From Oscillospiraceae bacterium (GTDB taxonomy: Bacteria > Bacillota > Clostridia > Oscillospirales > Oscillospiraceae), in NCBI GenBank assembly GCA_902783035.1, contig CACZPK010000095.1:1-48603 (forward strand): a DNA stretch of 48,603 nucleotides, written 5' to 3'. The notes under the pieces were generated by a model that saw nothing but the letters and a program-made list of their open reading frames with translations, was not told where the DNA came from and searched no databases. The position numbers and the translations under genes are program-made. Shown piece by piece: positions 26,410-33,764 of this stretch. Numbering within the stretch: the first letter of the stretch is position 1; each line of letters begins with the position of its first letter.

Positions 26410-27366
26410 TCAGGCTACCGGCACATAAACCGATTTGAGCGGAATCAGCTTGCGGTAGCGCTCATGCAGAGAATTGTAATAATCCAGCGTCAGTGCGGCG
26501 ATCTGGCGGCCGTCTACACCGCGCAGGTTCGGCGCGGCATTCAGCGCGGCGCAAACCTCAGGAGGCATTTCTGCCAGCGAAAGCAGCACGCCGTAATCGC
26601 CGCGTTCCTGCGCATGGCGCAGTGCCTGCACATCCGAAGTACGCGGTTTGCCGTCCGCGACCTTTACCAGCACGCGCGGGAGCAACGGGTCGCGATGGGC
26701 AATGATGTCGATGTCATCGCGCGACGAGGCAAGCAGAGTCACGCGGTAGCCCATTGCCTGCAGCAGTCCCGCAGCAAACTCCTTGAATCCGTGGTAAGCA
26801 TTGCTGCGTCCAAGCTCATCGAGTACGAAACGTTCCAGCGCAGGCTCCGGCACATGTGTCACGGCAGGAGTGGTGCGGGCAGAAGGACGTGCCGTGTGCT
26901 TGATGCCAAGCGCCTCAAAAAATTCATTCGCGTGGCATTTCACGGGGAACAGCGGTGCGGGGGAAGAATAGCCGATCTCACGCAATGCCGCTGCGGAAAA
27001 CGCGTTCTGTGGCAGAGACTTGCGCCAAGCCACACTGCGGCGGTGCTCCTCGCCGCCCTGATAGTCGTAATCGCCCGTGACCTCGCCGAGACGCACCTGT
27101 GCGTCGGCATAGGAACGGTACACGATCAGGTCACCGCGGCGCATTTCCTGCGCAAAACGATAAAGCAGGCTCACCGCCACAGTCTTGTCCAGCCCTGTGC
27201 GCTCGGGAAACGCAGATTCATAACGCGCACGGAACGTGGCTTTGTCCTCGCCCTGCACCAGCAGGCTGCCGAGGCGCGGGCATTTGACAATGAGGGAACC
27301 ATCTTCCGCAAGGGAGATGGCGTCGGTATGGTAGATCGACCAAAGGGTCTTGGTATTTGTATTCAT
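26410..27366 (-). CDS. Mrr-like type IV restriction protein with altered active site
   Basis: A 318-residue protein. The C-terminal part (about 175-300) resembles the Mrr-type endonuclease fold: LQAMGYRVTLLASSRDDIDI with the likely catalytic Asp220, then RVLVKVADGK with Lys235. The usual QxK motif is LVK here, so the Gln is lost. The N-terminal part (about 1-145) has GDLIVYRSY and LGEVTGDYDYQGGEEHRRSV, a pattern seen in EVE/PUA-like domains in front of such nucleases that read modified bases. There is no methylase or other restriction gene beside it, which fits type IV. ATG at 27366 follows AAAGGAAG. Confidence 0.72.
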   Translation of the reverse strand: MNTNTKTLWSIYHTDAISLAEDGSLIVKCPRLGSLLVQGEDKATFRARYESAFPERTGLDKTVAVSLLYRFAQEMRRGDLIVYRSYADAQVRLGEVTGDYDYQGGEEHRRSVAWRKSLPQNAFSAAALREIGYSSPAPLFPVKCHANEFFEALGIKHTARPSARTTPAVTHVPEPALERFVLDELGRSNAYHGFKEFAAGLLQAMGYRVTLLASSRDDIDIIAHRDPLLPRVLVKVADGKPRTSDVQALRHAQERGDYGVLLSLAEMPPEVCAALNAAPNLRGVDGRQIAALTLDYYNSLHERYRKLIPLKSVYVPVA

Positions 27367-27487
27367 GAAAATGACTTCCTTTCAAGGCTGCCCCGAAAGA
27401 GGCAGGGTGTCTGTGCCGCGGAATCGGTATGTGCCGTGGTGGGCGCATATAGTATAGCCAGATTTGCGGCGTTGGAAACGTTTTCAG

Positions 27488-27593
27488 CTGGTATACGCGG
27501 TATTTTAGGGATGAAAACGCCGTACGTCAAGGGTCAAAAGCGACAAATATCACCACGCAAGGGCTTATGGTTTTATACCAGTCAACCCTTGAC
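27488..27593. repeat. Interleaved inverted repeats at the Mrr-like gene promoter
   Basis: Two inverted repeats interlock: CTGGTATA (27488-27495) with TATACCAG (27574-27581), and GTCAAGGGT (27526-27534) with ACCCTTGAC (27585-27593). The right half also contains the 13-base dyad GTCAACCCTTGAC (27581-27593). The order A-B-A'-B' would be a pseudoknot as RNA, or paired operator sites as DNA. Confidence 0.5.
27502..27530 (-). promoter_or_regulatory. Promoter of the Mrr-like gene
   Basis: On the minus strand, TTGACG (27530-27525), a 17-base spacer and TAAAAT (27507-27502). It lies about 135 bases before the start codon; one arm of the inverted repeat at 27526-27534 overlaps its -35. Confidence 0.65.
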
Positions 27594-27609
27594 ATATGCA
27601 TAAAAATGA

Positions 27610-27640
27610 AAGATCCCGGGGCAAAAAGCCCCGGGATCTT
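27610..27640 (-). terminator. Terminator after the small basic ORF
   Basis: AAGATCCCGGGGC (27610-27622) pairs perfectly with GCCCCGGGATCTT (27628-27640). On the minus strand the loop is TTTTT and TCATTTTTATG follows. The rest of 27367-27655 holds only the promoter and repeats described separately. Confidence 0.7.
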
Positions 27641-27655
27641 CCGCCGGAATGGATT

Positions 27656-27772
27656 TCACGCACCGTACTTCTGCATTCGGATCTGCTTGTTGATGAGCGC
27701 TATCGCGGACAGATCTGAGCGGTCTGTCCGCACCGTGTGCCTGCGTTTCCTGTGGAACAACCGCCTCAACAT
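27656..27772 (-). CDS. Candidate small basic protein (38 residues)
   Basis: On the minus strand, a perfect AAGGAGG (27787-27781) lies eight bases before an ATG at 27772. The frame runs 38 codons to TGA and is followed 15 bases later by a strong hairpin. The product begins MLRRLFHRKRRHTVRTD, very rich in Arg, Lys and His, and ends LINKQIRMQKYGA. No membrane helix and no family I recognise. It lies downstream of the formate channel gene but behind a terminator-like hairpin, and no clear promoter of its own is seen. It may be a real small protein, a leader, or part of a regulatory RNA. Confidence 0.5.
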   Translation of the reverse strand: MLRRLFHRKRRHTVRTDRSDLSAIALINKQIRMQKYGA

Positions 27773-27821
27773 GTGGAATACCTCCTTCCAAAGTCCGGTG
27801 GGTGGATGGACTGAGGGTTTG

Positions 27822-27859
27822 CAGGAACAAAAGGCGCCTTGCGGCGCCGTCTGTTCCTG
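27822..27859 (-). terminator. Probable terminator of the formate channel gene
   Basis: CAGGAACA (27822-27829) pairs with TGTTCCTG (27852-27859), enclosing GGCGCC-loop-GGCGCC. On the minus strand the inner stem with a GCAA loop is followed by TTTTGTTCC, as in a Rho-independent terminator. It lies 125 bases after the stop codon; 27860-27983 is AT-rich with no gene. Confidence 0.6.
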
Positions 27860-27983
27860 TGTGATTGCACTGGATGGTTTTTAGGAGGGAAATGAAAAAA
27901 CTTGCACTTCACGATATAAAGAGTATCGGGTATTTATTAAGAAAGTGCGTAATAATTTATTAAATATGTATGAAATCAGGGCC

Positions 27984-28733
27984 TTAGCCGTGGGAGGCAG
28001 ACATGGCGGCAGCAAAAGCGCAGCCGCCGACGAGGTTTCCGAGTGTCACAGGCAGCAGGTTGTGCAGGCAGCCGCTGAGCGTAAGGGTGGGGTCGAGCAG
28101 TATACCGAGCGGCAGGTAATATGCGTTGGCAATGCTGTGCTCAAAACCCGCCATGACGAACACAGCCACAGGGACGAACGCGGCAATCGCTTTGCCCGGA
28201 ACGGATTTTGCGCCGATGGCAAAAAGTACCGCCGCGCAAACAAGAATGTTGCACAACACGCCTTTGATAAAAGCCGGACCAAAGGAGAGCGCCATCTTCG
28301 CACCCGCAACGGATACCGCGGATGATGCGAGCGCACCGCCGCCGAGATTGTAAACACCGCTGTAGACGCATGCCGCCGCCAGCAGGACGCCGCCTAAAAC
28401 ATTGCCGAGATAAACCGGGACCAGATTGCGCAGACACTGCGCGACGGTGAGCTTGCGGCGCAGTAGCGGGCTTGCCAGCAGACAATTGCCCGTGAACAGC
28501 TCAGCGCCGGAGAGTATGACCATGATCAGGCCGAAGGGGAACACAAGCCCGGAGACCAGCTTGGCGAGGCCGGGGTCCGCAATGCCGCAGGCGGCGATGG
28601 AAGACGCCAGTGCGCCGCAGCCGATCCAAAAGCCGGCCAGCACACCCAGCAACACCAGACGCCACAGCGGCGAAGCAGTCTTTCCCTGGCCGACGCGGTC
28701 ATAGGTTTCGATGGTTTCCTTAAGTGTAAGCAT
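27984..28733 (-). CDS. Formate/nitrite transporter family protein
   Basis: A 249-residue FNT-family pentameric channel with about six membrane helices. Family-type segments include SGAELFTGNCLLA early in the protein, LVPVYLGNVLGG, FIKGVLCNILVC, MAGFEHSIANAYYLPLG and LLPVTLGNLVGG. In a fermenter it probably exports formate (FocA) or moves nitrite (NirC); the substrate cannot be told from sequence. The ATG at 28733 is chosen because GGGAGG lies nine bases upstream; an earlier in-frame ATG at 28766 lacks a good site. Confidence 0.9.
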   Translation of the reverse strand: MLTLKETIETYDRVGQGKTASPLWRLVLLGVLAGFWIGCGALASSIAACGIADPGLAKLVSGLVFPFGLIMVILSGAELFTGNCLLASPLLRRKLTVAQCLRNLVPVYLGNVLGGVLLAAACVYSGVYNLGGGALASSAVSVAGAKMALSFGPAFIKGVLCNILVCAAVLFAIGAKSVPGKAIAAFVPVAVFVMAGFEHSIANAYYLPLGILLDPTLTLSGCLHNLLPVTLGNLVGGCAFAAAMSASHG

Positions 28734-28789
28734 ACCCGTATGCCTCCCGATGAAAAAATCGCGCAAGCAGATGCACCGCGCAATGTCAC

Positions 28790-28818
28790 ATTATATGTTT
28801 ATGTGTCGAAATTGACAA
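28790..28818 (-). promoter_or_regulatory. Promoter of the formate channel gene
   Basis: On the minus strand, TTGTCA (28818-28813), a 17-base spacer and TATAAT (28795-28790), about 57 bases before the start codon. TGTCGAAA-type repeats flank it on the plus strand near 28804 and 28829. Confidence 0.7.
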
Positions 28819-28875
28819 GTAGGAATTTGTCGAAAATTTTATGTTTACCGGCTGGATATCTTGACGATACGAATG

Positions 28876-28890
28876 AAGTGTGATACACTT
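28876..28890. promoter_or_regulatory. Dyad operator-like site before pilB
   Basis: AAGTGT-GAT-ACACTT is a symmetrical 15-base site whose right end meets the -35 of the pilB promoter candidate, a common place for a transcription factor to act. The factor is unknown. Confidence 0.45.
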
Positions 28891-28917
28891 TAACACAATG
28901 AATATATGATATAGTAT
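28889..28917 (+). promoter_or_regulatory. Candidate promoter of the type IV pilus operon
   Basis: TTTAAC (28889-28894), a 17-base spacer and TAGTAT (28912-28917), 30 bases before pilB. Both hexamers deviate from consensus. Confidence 0.5.
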
Positions 28918-28946
28918 CCATTTTTCTGCGGTGGAAGGACAAAAAC

Positions 28947-30650
28947 ATGGCATACATGCATTTGGGCGAGCTGCTCATCAATGCCGGTATCATCACCCAG
29001 GAGGATCTGGAGCGCGGTCTTGAGCTTCAAAAGGGCACAAAAGACCGCCTCGGCGCGGTACTGCTGAAAAACGGCATTATCACCGAGGCCGAGATGATTG
29101 AGGCTTTGCAGATGCAGCTCGGTATCGAGTTCATCGACCTGACCAAGGCGAGCATTCCGACGGAAATGGCACAGGCATTGCCGAAGAATATCGCGCGCCA
29201 GTATAACGTGGTTCCGGTGCGTATCGTCAAGGACGAATTGTATCTTGCGATGGCGGACCCGCTGAACTTTTACGCGGCTGAAGAGGCGCGCCGTGCGTCC
29301 AAGCACAAAATCGTGCCGATGGTGGCGACGAGCGCGGGCGTGGAGCACGCTATCCAAATCCTCTACAGCAACGAGGGCGCCGCGAAGGCGATCGCCGAAA
29401 TGAAGCGTGAGGCGGCGGGCAGCGGCGAAGCCGCCGTGGAAACGAACTTCGTATCCACCCAGCTCGGCGACGATGCCATGTCCAGCGCGCCTGCCATCCG
29501 TCTGGTAAACTCTATGCTGGAGCGCGCGATCACCGAGCGTGCCAGCGACATCCATCTGGAGCCGCGAGAGGCGCAGATGCAGGTTCGCATGCGCATCGAT
29601 GGTCTGATGCGTGACGTTCTGACCGTGCCGAAGGATATTCAGGCGGCAGTCATCTCGCGTATCAAGATCATGAGCGGACTGGACATCGCGGAAAAACGCA
29701 TCCCACAGGACGGCCGTTTCAACGTCCGCATCAAGGAGCGCGACTTCGACCTGCGCGTGTCCACGCTGCCGACGGTCTACGGCGAAAAGGTCGTGGCACG
29801 TTTGCTGGACAAGTCCGGGGGACGCGTGACAAAGGACGCGCTCGGGCTGGAGGGCAGCGACCTGCAAAAATACGACGATATGCTCAAAAACCGCAACGGC
29901 GTGATTTTGCTTGTCGGCCCCACGGGAAGCGGCAAGACCACGACGATGTATGCCATGATCAACCAGCTCAATACGCCCGAGGTGAACATGGTCACGCTGG
30001 AGGACCCCGTGGAGTACAACATCGACGGCGTCAACCAGGTGCAGATCAACGAAAAAACGGGCATGACCTTTGCAAACGGCCTGCGCGCGATCTTGCGTCA
30101 GGACCCGGATATCATCGCCGTCGGCGAGATCCGTGACGGCGAGACCGCCGAGATCGCGATGCGCTCCGCCATTACGGGCCACGTTGTGCTTTCGACCATC
30201 CATACCAACGATGCGGTCGGCTCCATCGACCGACTGCGCGACATCGGTGTGGAACCGTACGTCATCGCCGGTGCGCTCAAGGGCGTTATTTCCCAGCGTC
30301 TTGTGCGCCGTATCTGTCCCGACTGCCGGGTCGCCTATGAACCGACGAAAGAGGAACTGGACGATCTGGACATTGCACCGGAGCCGGATTTGAAACTCTA
30401 CCGCGGCGCGGGCTGCGCACACTGCTTCAACACCGGCTATCGCGGGCGCGTAGCCGTATTCGAAATGTTGCCGATCACGCGGGCGGTGCGCTCGCTGATC
30501 TACGACCAAAAGGGGCGCGACGCCATTGAGGCGGAGCTTAAACGCCCGGAGAACGGTTTCGTCTCCCTGCGGGAGAATGCCCTGCGCCTCATGCGCGAGG
30601 GCGTGACCACGGGCGAAGAAGTTCTGCGTATCGTGAATGAGGAGGCTTGA
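28947..30650 (+). CDS. pilB: Type IV pilus assembly ATPase PilB
   Basis: A 567-residue GspE/PilB hexameric motor that powers pilus extension. The N-terminus holds two MshEN-type repeats (HLGELLINAGIITQEDL and RLGAVLLKNGIITEAEMIE); MshEN domains bind cyclic-di-GMP. The ATPase part has Walker A GPTGSGKTTT (about 323-332), the Asp box and Walker B region ending AVGEIRDGETAEIA, the His box STIHTNDA, and a zinc site CPDC...CAHC near 456-490. Start ATG at 28947 follows GGAAGGA. First gene of a nine-gene pilus operon. Confidence 0.96.
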   Translation: MAYMHLGELLINAGIITQEDLERGLELQKGTKDRLGAVLLKNGIITEAEMIEALQMQLGIEFIDLTKASIPTEMAQALPKNIARQYNVVPVRIVKDELYLAMADPLNFYAAEEARRASKHKIVPMVATSAGVEHAIQILYSNEGAAKAIAEMKREAAGSGEAAVETNFVSTQLGDDAMSSAPAIRLVNSMLERAITERASDIHLEPREAQMQVRMRIDGLMRDVLTVPKDIQAAVISRIKIMSGLDIAEKRIPQDGRFNVRIKERDFDLRVSTLPTVYGEKVVARLLDKSGGRVTKDALGLEGSDLQKYDDMLKNRNGVILLVGPTGSGKTTTMYAMINQLNTPEVNMVTLEDPVEYNIDGVNQVQINEKTGMTFANGLRAILRQDPDIIAVGEIRDGETAEIAMRSAITGHVVLSTIHTNDAVGSIDRLRDIGVEPYVIAGALKGVISQRLVRRICPDCRVAYEPTKEELDDLDIAPEPDLKLYRGAGCAHCFNTGYRGRVAVFEMLPITRAVRSLIYDQKGRDAIEAELKRPENGFVSLRENALRLMREGVTTGEEVLRIVNEEA

Positions 30651-30655
30651 GCGAC

Positions 30656-31708
30656 ATGATGACCATTGACGAACTGGTTGCCAAGGCAAAGGCGGACGGC
30701 GCGTCCGACATCCACCTGATTTGCGGCTTGCCGCCGAAATACCGTCAGAGCGGTGAGCTGCAGGACATGGACAGCGTGCCGCTGACGCAGGACGACTGCT
30801 TTGCCGTGGCGCGTTTCCTCGCCGGGAGCGACGCGGCGTACGAGACCTTCGAGCGCGAGGGCGAGTTGGACGCTGCGGACAGCTATGCCGGCAACCGTTG
30901 CCGTATCCACATCTTCAAGCAGCAGGGCGTGCCGAGCGTAGCGCTGCGCTTGCTGCGCGAAAGTATCCCCAAGCTGGACGACCTCGGCCTGCCGCCGGCG
31001 GCGCCGCAGCTGATCGACCTGCATAAGGGCATCGTTCTCGTTACGGGCGAGACGGGCAGCGGTAAATCCACGACGCTGGCCGCGCTGCTGGATTCCATCA
31101 ACCACAAGTACCGCAGCCACATCGTTACGCTGGAAGACCCCGTGGAGTACATCTACAAGCCCGACCTTTGCGCCATCAACCAGCGTGAGGTGGGAAAGGA
31201 TACGCAGAGCTTCGCCATGGGTCTGCGCGCAAGCCTTCGTGAGGACCCGAACGTCATCCTCATCGGCGAGATGCGCGACAAGGAGACCATCGAAACCGCC
31301 ATCACCGCCGCCGAAACGGGCCATCTGGTGTTCGGCACGCTGCACACGGGCAGCGCCGCGGACGCGGTCGACCGTATCGTGCAGGTATTTCCCGCGGATG
31401 CGCAGACGCAGATCCGCCTGCAGCTGTCCATGACGCTGCAAGCCGTGCTGACGCAGCAGCTTGTGCCGAAGAAGGGCGGCGGGCGTGCGCTGGCGTGCGA
31501 ATTGATGATCGTGACAGACGCCATCCGCAATCTGATCCGCGCGGGCAACACGCCGCAGATCGCCAACGCCGTCGCCACAAGCGCCGCGCTCGGCGGACAG
31601 ACGATGGATCAGGCGCTTGTGCGCCTCGTCCGCAGCGGACAGATCACCAAGGAGATCGCGATCCATTACGCGCATGAGGTGGACTACGTCAAGAAGAACG
31701 CATTTTGA
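30656..31708 (+). CDS. pilT: Twitching motility ATPase PilT
   Basis: A 350-residue retraction ATPase. Walker A GETGSGKST is near residue 130, followed by TLEDPVEYIY, the Walker B region LIGEMRDKETIE, the His box GTLHTGSA, and the PilT-specific AIRNLIR motif near residue 285, needed for retraction. The ATG at 30656 is ten bases after GGAGG; a TTG overlapping the pilB stop is too close to that site. PilT implies that these pili retract, as in twitching or DNA uptake. Confidence 0.95.
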   Translation: MMTIDELVAKAKADGASDIHLICGLPPKYRQSGELQDMDSVPLTQDDCFAVARFLAGSDAAYETFEREGELDAADSYAGNRCRIHIFKQQGVPSVALRLLRESIPKLDDLGLPPAAPQLIDLHKGIVLVTGETGSGKSTTLAALLDSINHKYRSHIVTLEDPVEYIYKPDLCAINQREVGKDTQSFAMGLRASLREDPNVILIGEMRDKETIETAITAAETGHLVFGTLHTGSAADAVDRIVQVFPADAQTQIRLQLSMTLQAVLTQQLVPKKGGGRALACELMIVTDAIRNLIRAGNTPQIANAVATSAALGGQTMDQALVRLVRSGQITKEIAIHYAHEVDYVKKNAF

Positions 31709-31722
31709 GGAAGTGAGCGCGT

Positions 31723-32940
31723 TTGGCACAGTTCAAATACACAGCGCTGTCGCGTGACGGCGTCAAGGTCAGCGGGCTGGTCGAGGGCTTCAACGAGCTG
31801 GATGCGGCGAGCCGCGTCAAAGAGTCCTGCAGCGTCATCCTCAAGCTCACGCAGGTCAAAGAGAAGAAGCCCGGGCTTCTGAACCTTGAGATCGGCGGCA
31901 AGCCGGACGGCAAGGCTGTCGGCATGATGTGCAGCCAGTTCGCTATCATACTGGAAGCAGGCATCCCGATCGCACGGGCGGTGAAGCTGGTGTCGGAAAA
32001 GACCGCCGACAAGGGCATCCGCCACCTGCTGGATCAGGTCGCCGCGGATGTGGAAAGCGGACGCAGCCTTTCGGCGTCGTTCGAGGACCACGGCATGAAG
32101 ATCCTGCCCGTAACGTTCATCGAAACGCTGCGCGCGGGCGAGGCGACGGGCAATCTGGCGCGTTCGTTTGTCATGATGCAGGAGCATTTCGACAAGGAGA
32201 ACAAGCTGCGCGCCAAGGTCAAAAGTGCCATGTCCTATCCGTTGTTCGTGCTCACGACGGCGGTGATCGTCGTCGCAATCCTGATGGCGAAGGTCGTGCC
32301 GCAGTTCACGGCGATGTTCGCGGAAATGGGCGGCGAGCTGCCGATTTTGACGCGTATTCTCATCGCCGTGTCGGACTTTTTCAAGAACAACATCCTCTTT
32401 CTGCTTGCCGCAGCGGTTCTCCTGTTCCTCGTCGTCAAAGCCTACGGCGCGACGGAGAACGGAAAGCGCAACCTCGCCCGCATCAAGCTCAAGCTGCCCG
32501 TGCTGGGCAACATTGAAGAGCTGGGCGCGGCGAGCCAGTTCGCCAACACCATGGCGGCGATGCTCGGCGCGGGACTGCCGATGACAAAGGCGGTGGCGAT
32601 CACCGCAAAGGTCATTGGCAACTATCACCTCAGCGTCCAGACGGGGCTTCTGTGCGAAAAGCTGGAGGGAGGGCACGCCCTCGGCCCGTCGATGAAAGAG
32701 GGAACGGATTACCCCGACATCCTTGTGGATATGACCGGCGTGGGTGAGAGCAGCGGCGAACCGGAAAAGACGCTCTCCACCGTCGCGGCGTACTACGATC
32801 AGGAGCTGGAGGAGGCGACAAAGTCGGCGCTGGCAAAGATCGAGCCGGCCCTTCTCGTCGGCGTGGCGCTGGTCGCGGGTTTCATCGTGCTGGCGGTCTT
32901 CTCCGCGATGTTCTCGATGTACGATGTCATGGGCGGCTGA
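31723..32940 (+). CDS. pilC: Type IV pilus inner-membrane platform protein PilC
   Basis: A 405-residue GspF/PilC protein with two T2SSF repeats and about three membrane helices (about 170-195, 220-245, 375-400). It begins AQFKYTALSRDGVKVSGLVE, typical for the family, and has QFAIILEAGIPIARAV and FANTMAAMLGAGLPMTKAV at matching places in the repeats. The start is TTG at 31723, with GAGGAAG nine bases upstream; no ATG fits. It sits in the membrane and couples PilB/PilT rotation to pilin movement. Confidence 0.93.
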   Translation: MAQFKYTALSRDGVKVSGLVEGFNELDAASRVKESCSVILKLTQVKEKKPGLLNLEIGGKPDGKAVGMMCSQFAIILEAGIPIARAVKLVSEKTADKGIRHLLDQVAADVESGRSLSASFEDHGMKILPVTFIETLRAGEATGNLARSFVMMQEHFDKENKLRAKVKSAMSYPLFVLTTAVIVVAILMAKVVPQFTAMFAEMGGELPILTRILIAVSDFFKNNILFLLAAAVLLFLVVKAYGATENGKRNLARIKLKLPVLGNIEELGAASQFANTMAAMLGAGLPMTKAVAITAKVIGNYHLSVQTGLLCEKLEGGHALGPSMKEGTDYPDILVDMTGVGESSGEPEKTLSTVAAYYDQELEEATKSALAKIEPALLVGVALVAGFIVLAVFSAMFSMYDVMGG

Positions 32941-33098
32941 CGGAGCCGCTGCCGTAAAGGCAAAATACTTTTCAGAAAAAAACAGCAAAGATCGTTTTCT
33001 CGCCGTCTCCCGGCGGCTGGAAATAGAAGGGCGCACGGTGCGCTGTCCGGAGGCGTATCGGCGCAAAACAGGCGAAACAGGAAGAAGGTATTAAGGAT

Positions 33099-33539
33099 AT
33101 GAAAAAGAACAACAATAAGGGCTTTACGCTGGCGGAGCTGCTGATCGTTGTTGCGATCATCGGCGTGCTCATTGCCATCGCAATGCCGACGTTTGGTAAA
33201 CAGTTGGAGAAGGCGCGTATCTCGGCGGATCAGGCGAATCTGCGTTCCGCGTATGCGGATGCTGTTGCCACTTATTTGTCTGGTGAACCGAGTGGAAATG
33301 CCACAATTGATGCATCAGATAATAACAAAGTTAATGTAACAGGAGTGAAGTTTACACACAAAGATAAGAATAGTGTTATCTTTGTAAGTGACATGCCGTT
33401 TGCTGATTCTACTGGTTCAACAAAAACAAATGAAACATATTTGAAGGAACATAACGGTGATCTTACTGTTTCCTTTACGTTTAGCACCAGTGGTGGTACA
33501 ACGACTTTTGCAGCATCGTCTGGCACGCCAATTTCTTAA
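33099..33539 (+). CDS. pilA: Type IV pilin (major pilin candidate)
   Basis: A 146-residue prepilin. The short leader MKKNNNKG is followed by FTLAELLIVVAIIGVLIAIA, with the cleavage site after Gly8, Phe1 of the mature form and Glu5 all present. The globular part (about 45-146) is rich in Thr, Ser and Asn and has no cysteines, so no disulfide loop. The DNA from about 33280 to the stop is far poorer in GC (60 of 180 bases in 33301-33480) than the start of the gene and the rest of the operon. A 158-base gap before it suggests separate expression or RNA processing. Confidence 0.93.
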   Translation: MKKNNNKGFTLAELLIVVAIIGVLIAIAMPTFGKQLEKARISADQANLRSAYADAVATYLSGEPSGNATIDASDNNKVNVTGVKFTHKDKNSVIFVSDMPFADSTGSTKTNETYLKEHNGDLTVSFTFSTSGGTTTFAASSGTPIS

Positions 33540-33764
33540 TAGGTTTCTTTTCGCGCCGGGCGTCCGGGAGCGTCCGGCGCGGAGAATCAAAAGAACCCAA
33601 CGCCGCGTGGTTCATCGACAAATGACGCGCAAAAGCGCCGCGGCAGGACCCTGCGCAGGTGGATCAAAAACTTGGCAAGCGAAAAGCAGGTCTTCAGCAT
33701 CGTTCGCGCGCTTCTCTTTTTTTGAAGCCCCGCTTTTTGCCTGTGAAGTACGAAAGTAACGGAC
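33540..33764 (+). other. Gap inside the pilus operon with hairpins, no gene seen
   Basis: A GC-rich hairpin, GCGCCGG (33553-33559) with CCGGCGC (33574-33580), follows the pilin stop but lacks a T run. A second imperfect hairpin pairs AAAAGC...CTTCA (33682-33696) with TGAAG...GCTTTT (33723-33737). Short reading frames here have no ribosome site or recognisable content. The hairpins could protect the pilin mRNA end or partly terminate transcription, so that pilin is made in excess. Confidence 0.4.

Noticed and set aside
27567-27884. Plus-strand 105-codon frame near the formate channel gene
   Set aside because: It reads through two strong hairpins, has no ribosome site and its product has no recognisable features; the minus-strand 38-codon frame has far better signals.
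32950-33035. Possible cyclic-di-GMP-I (GEMM) riboswitch before the pilin gene, because of AAAGGCAAA followed by GCAAAG
   Set aside because: The ACGCAAAGCC core is not matched, the stem between the two motifs does not close properly and the receptor helix is not seen. A scan with the Rfam models RF01051 and RF01786 would settle it.
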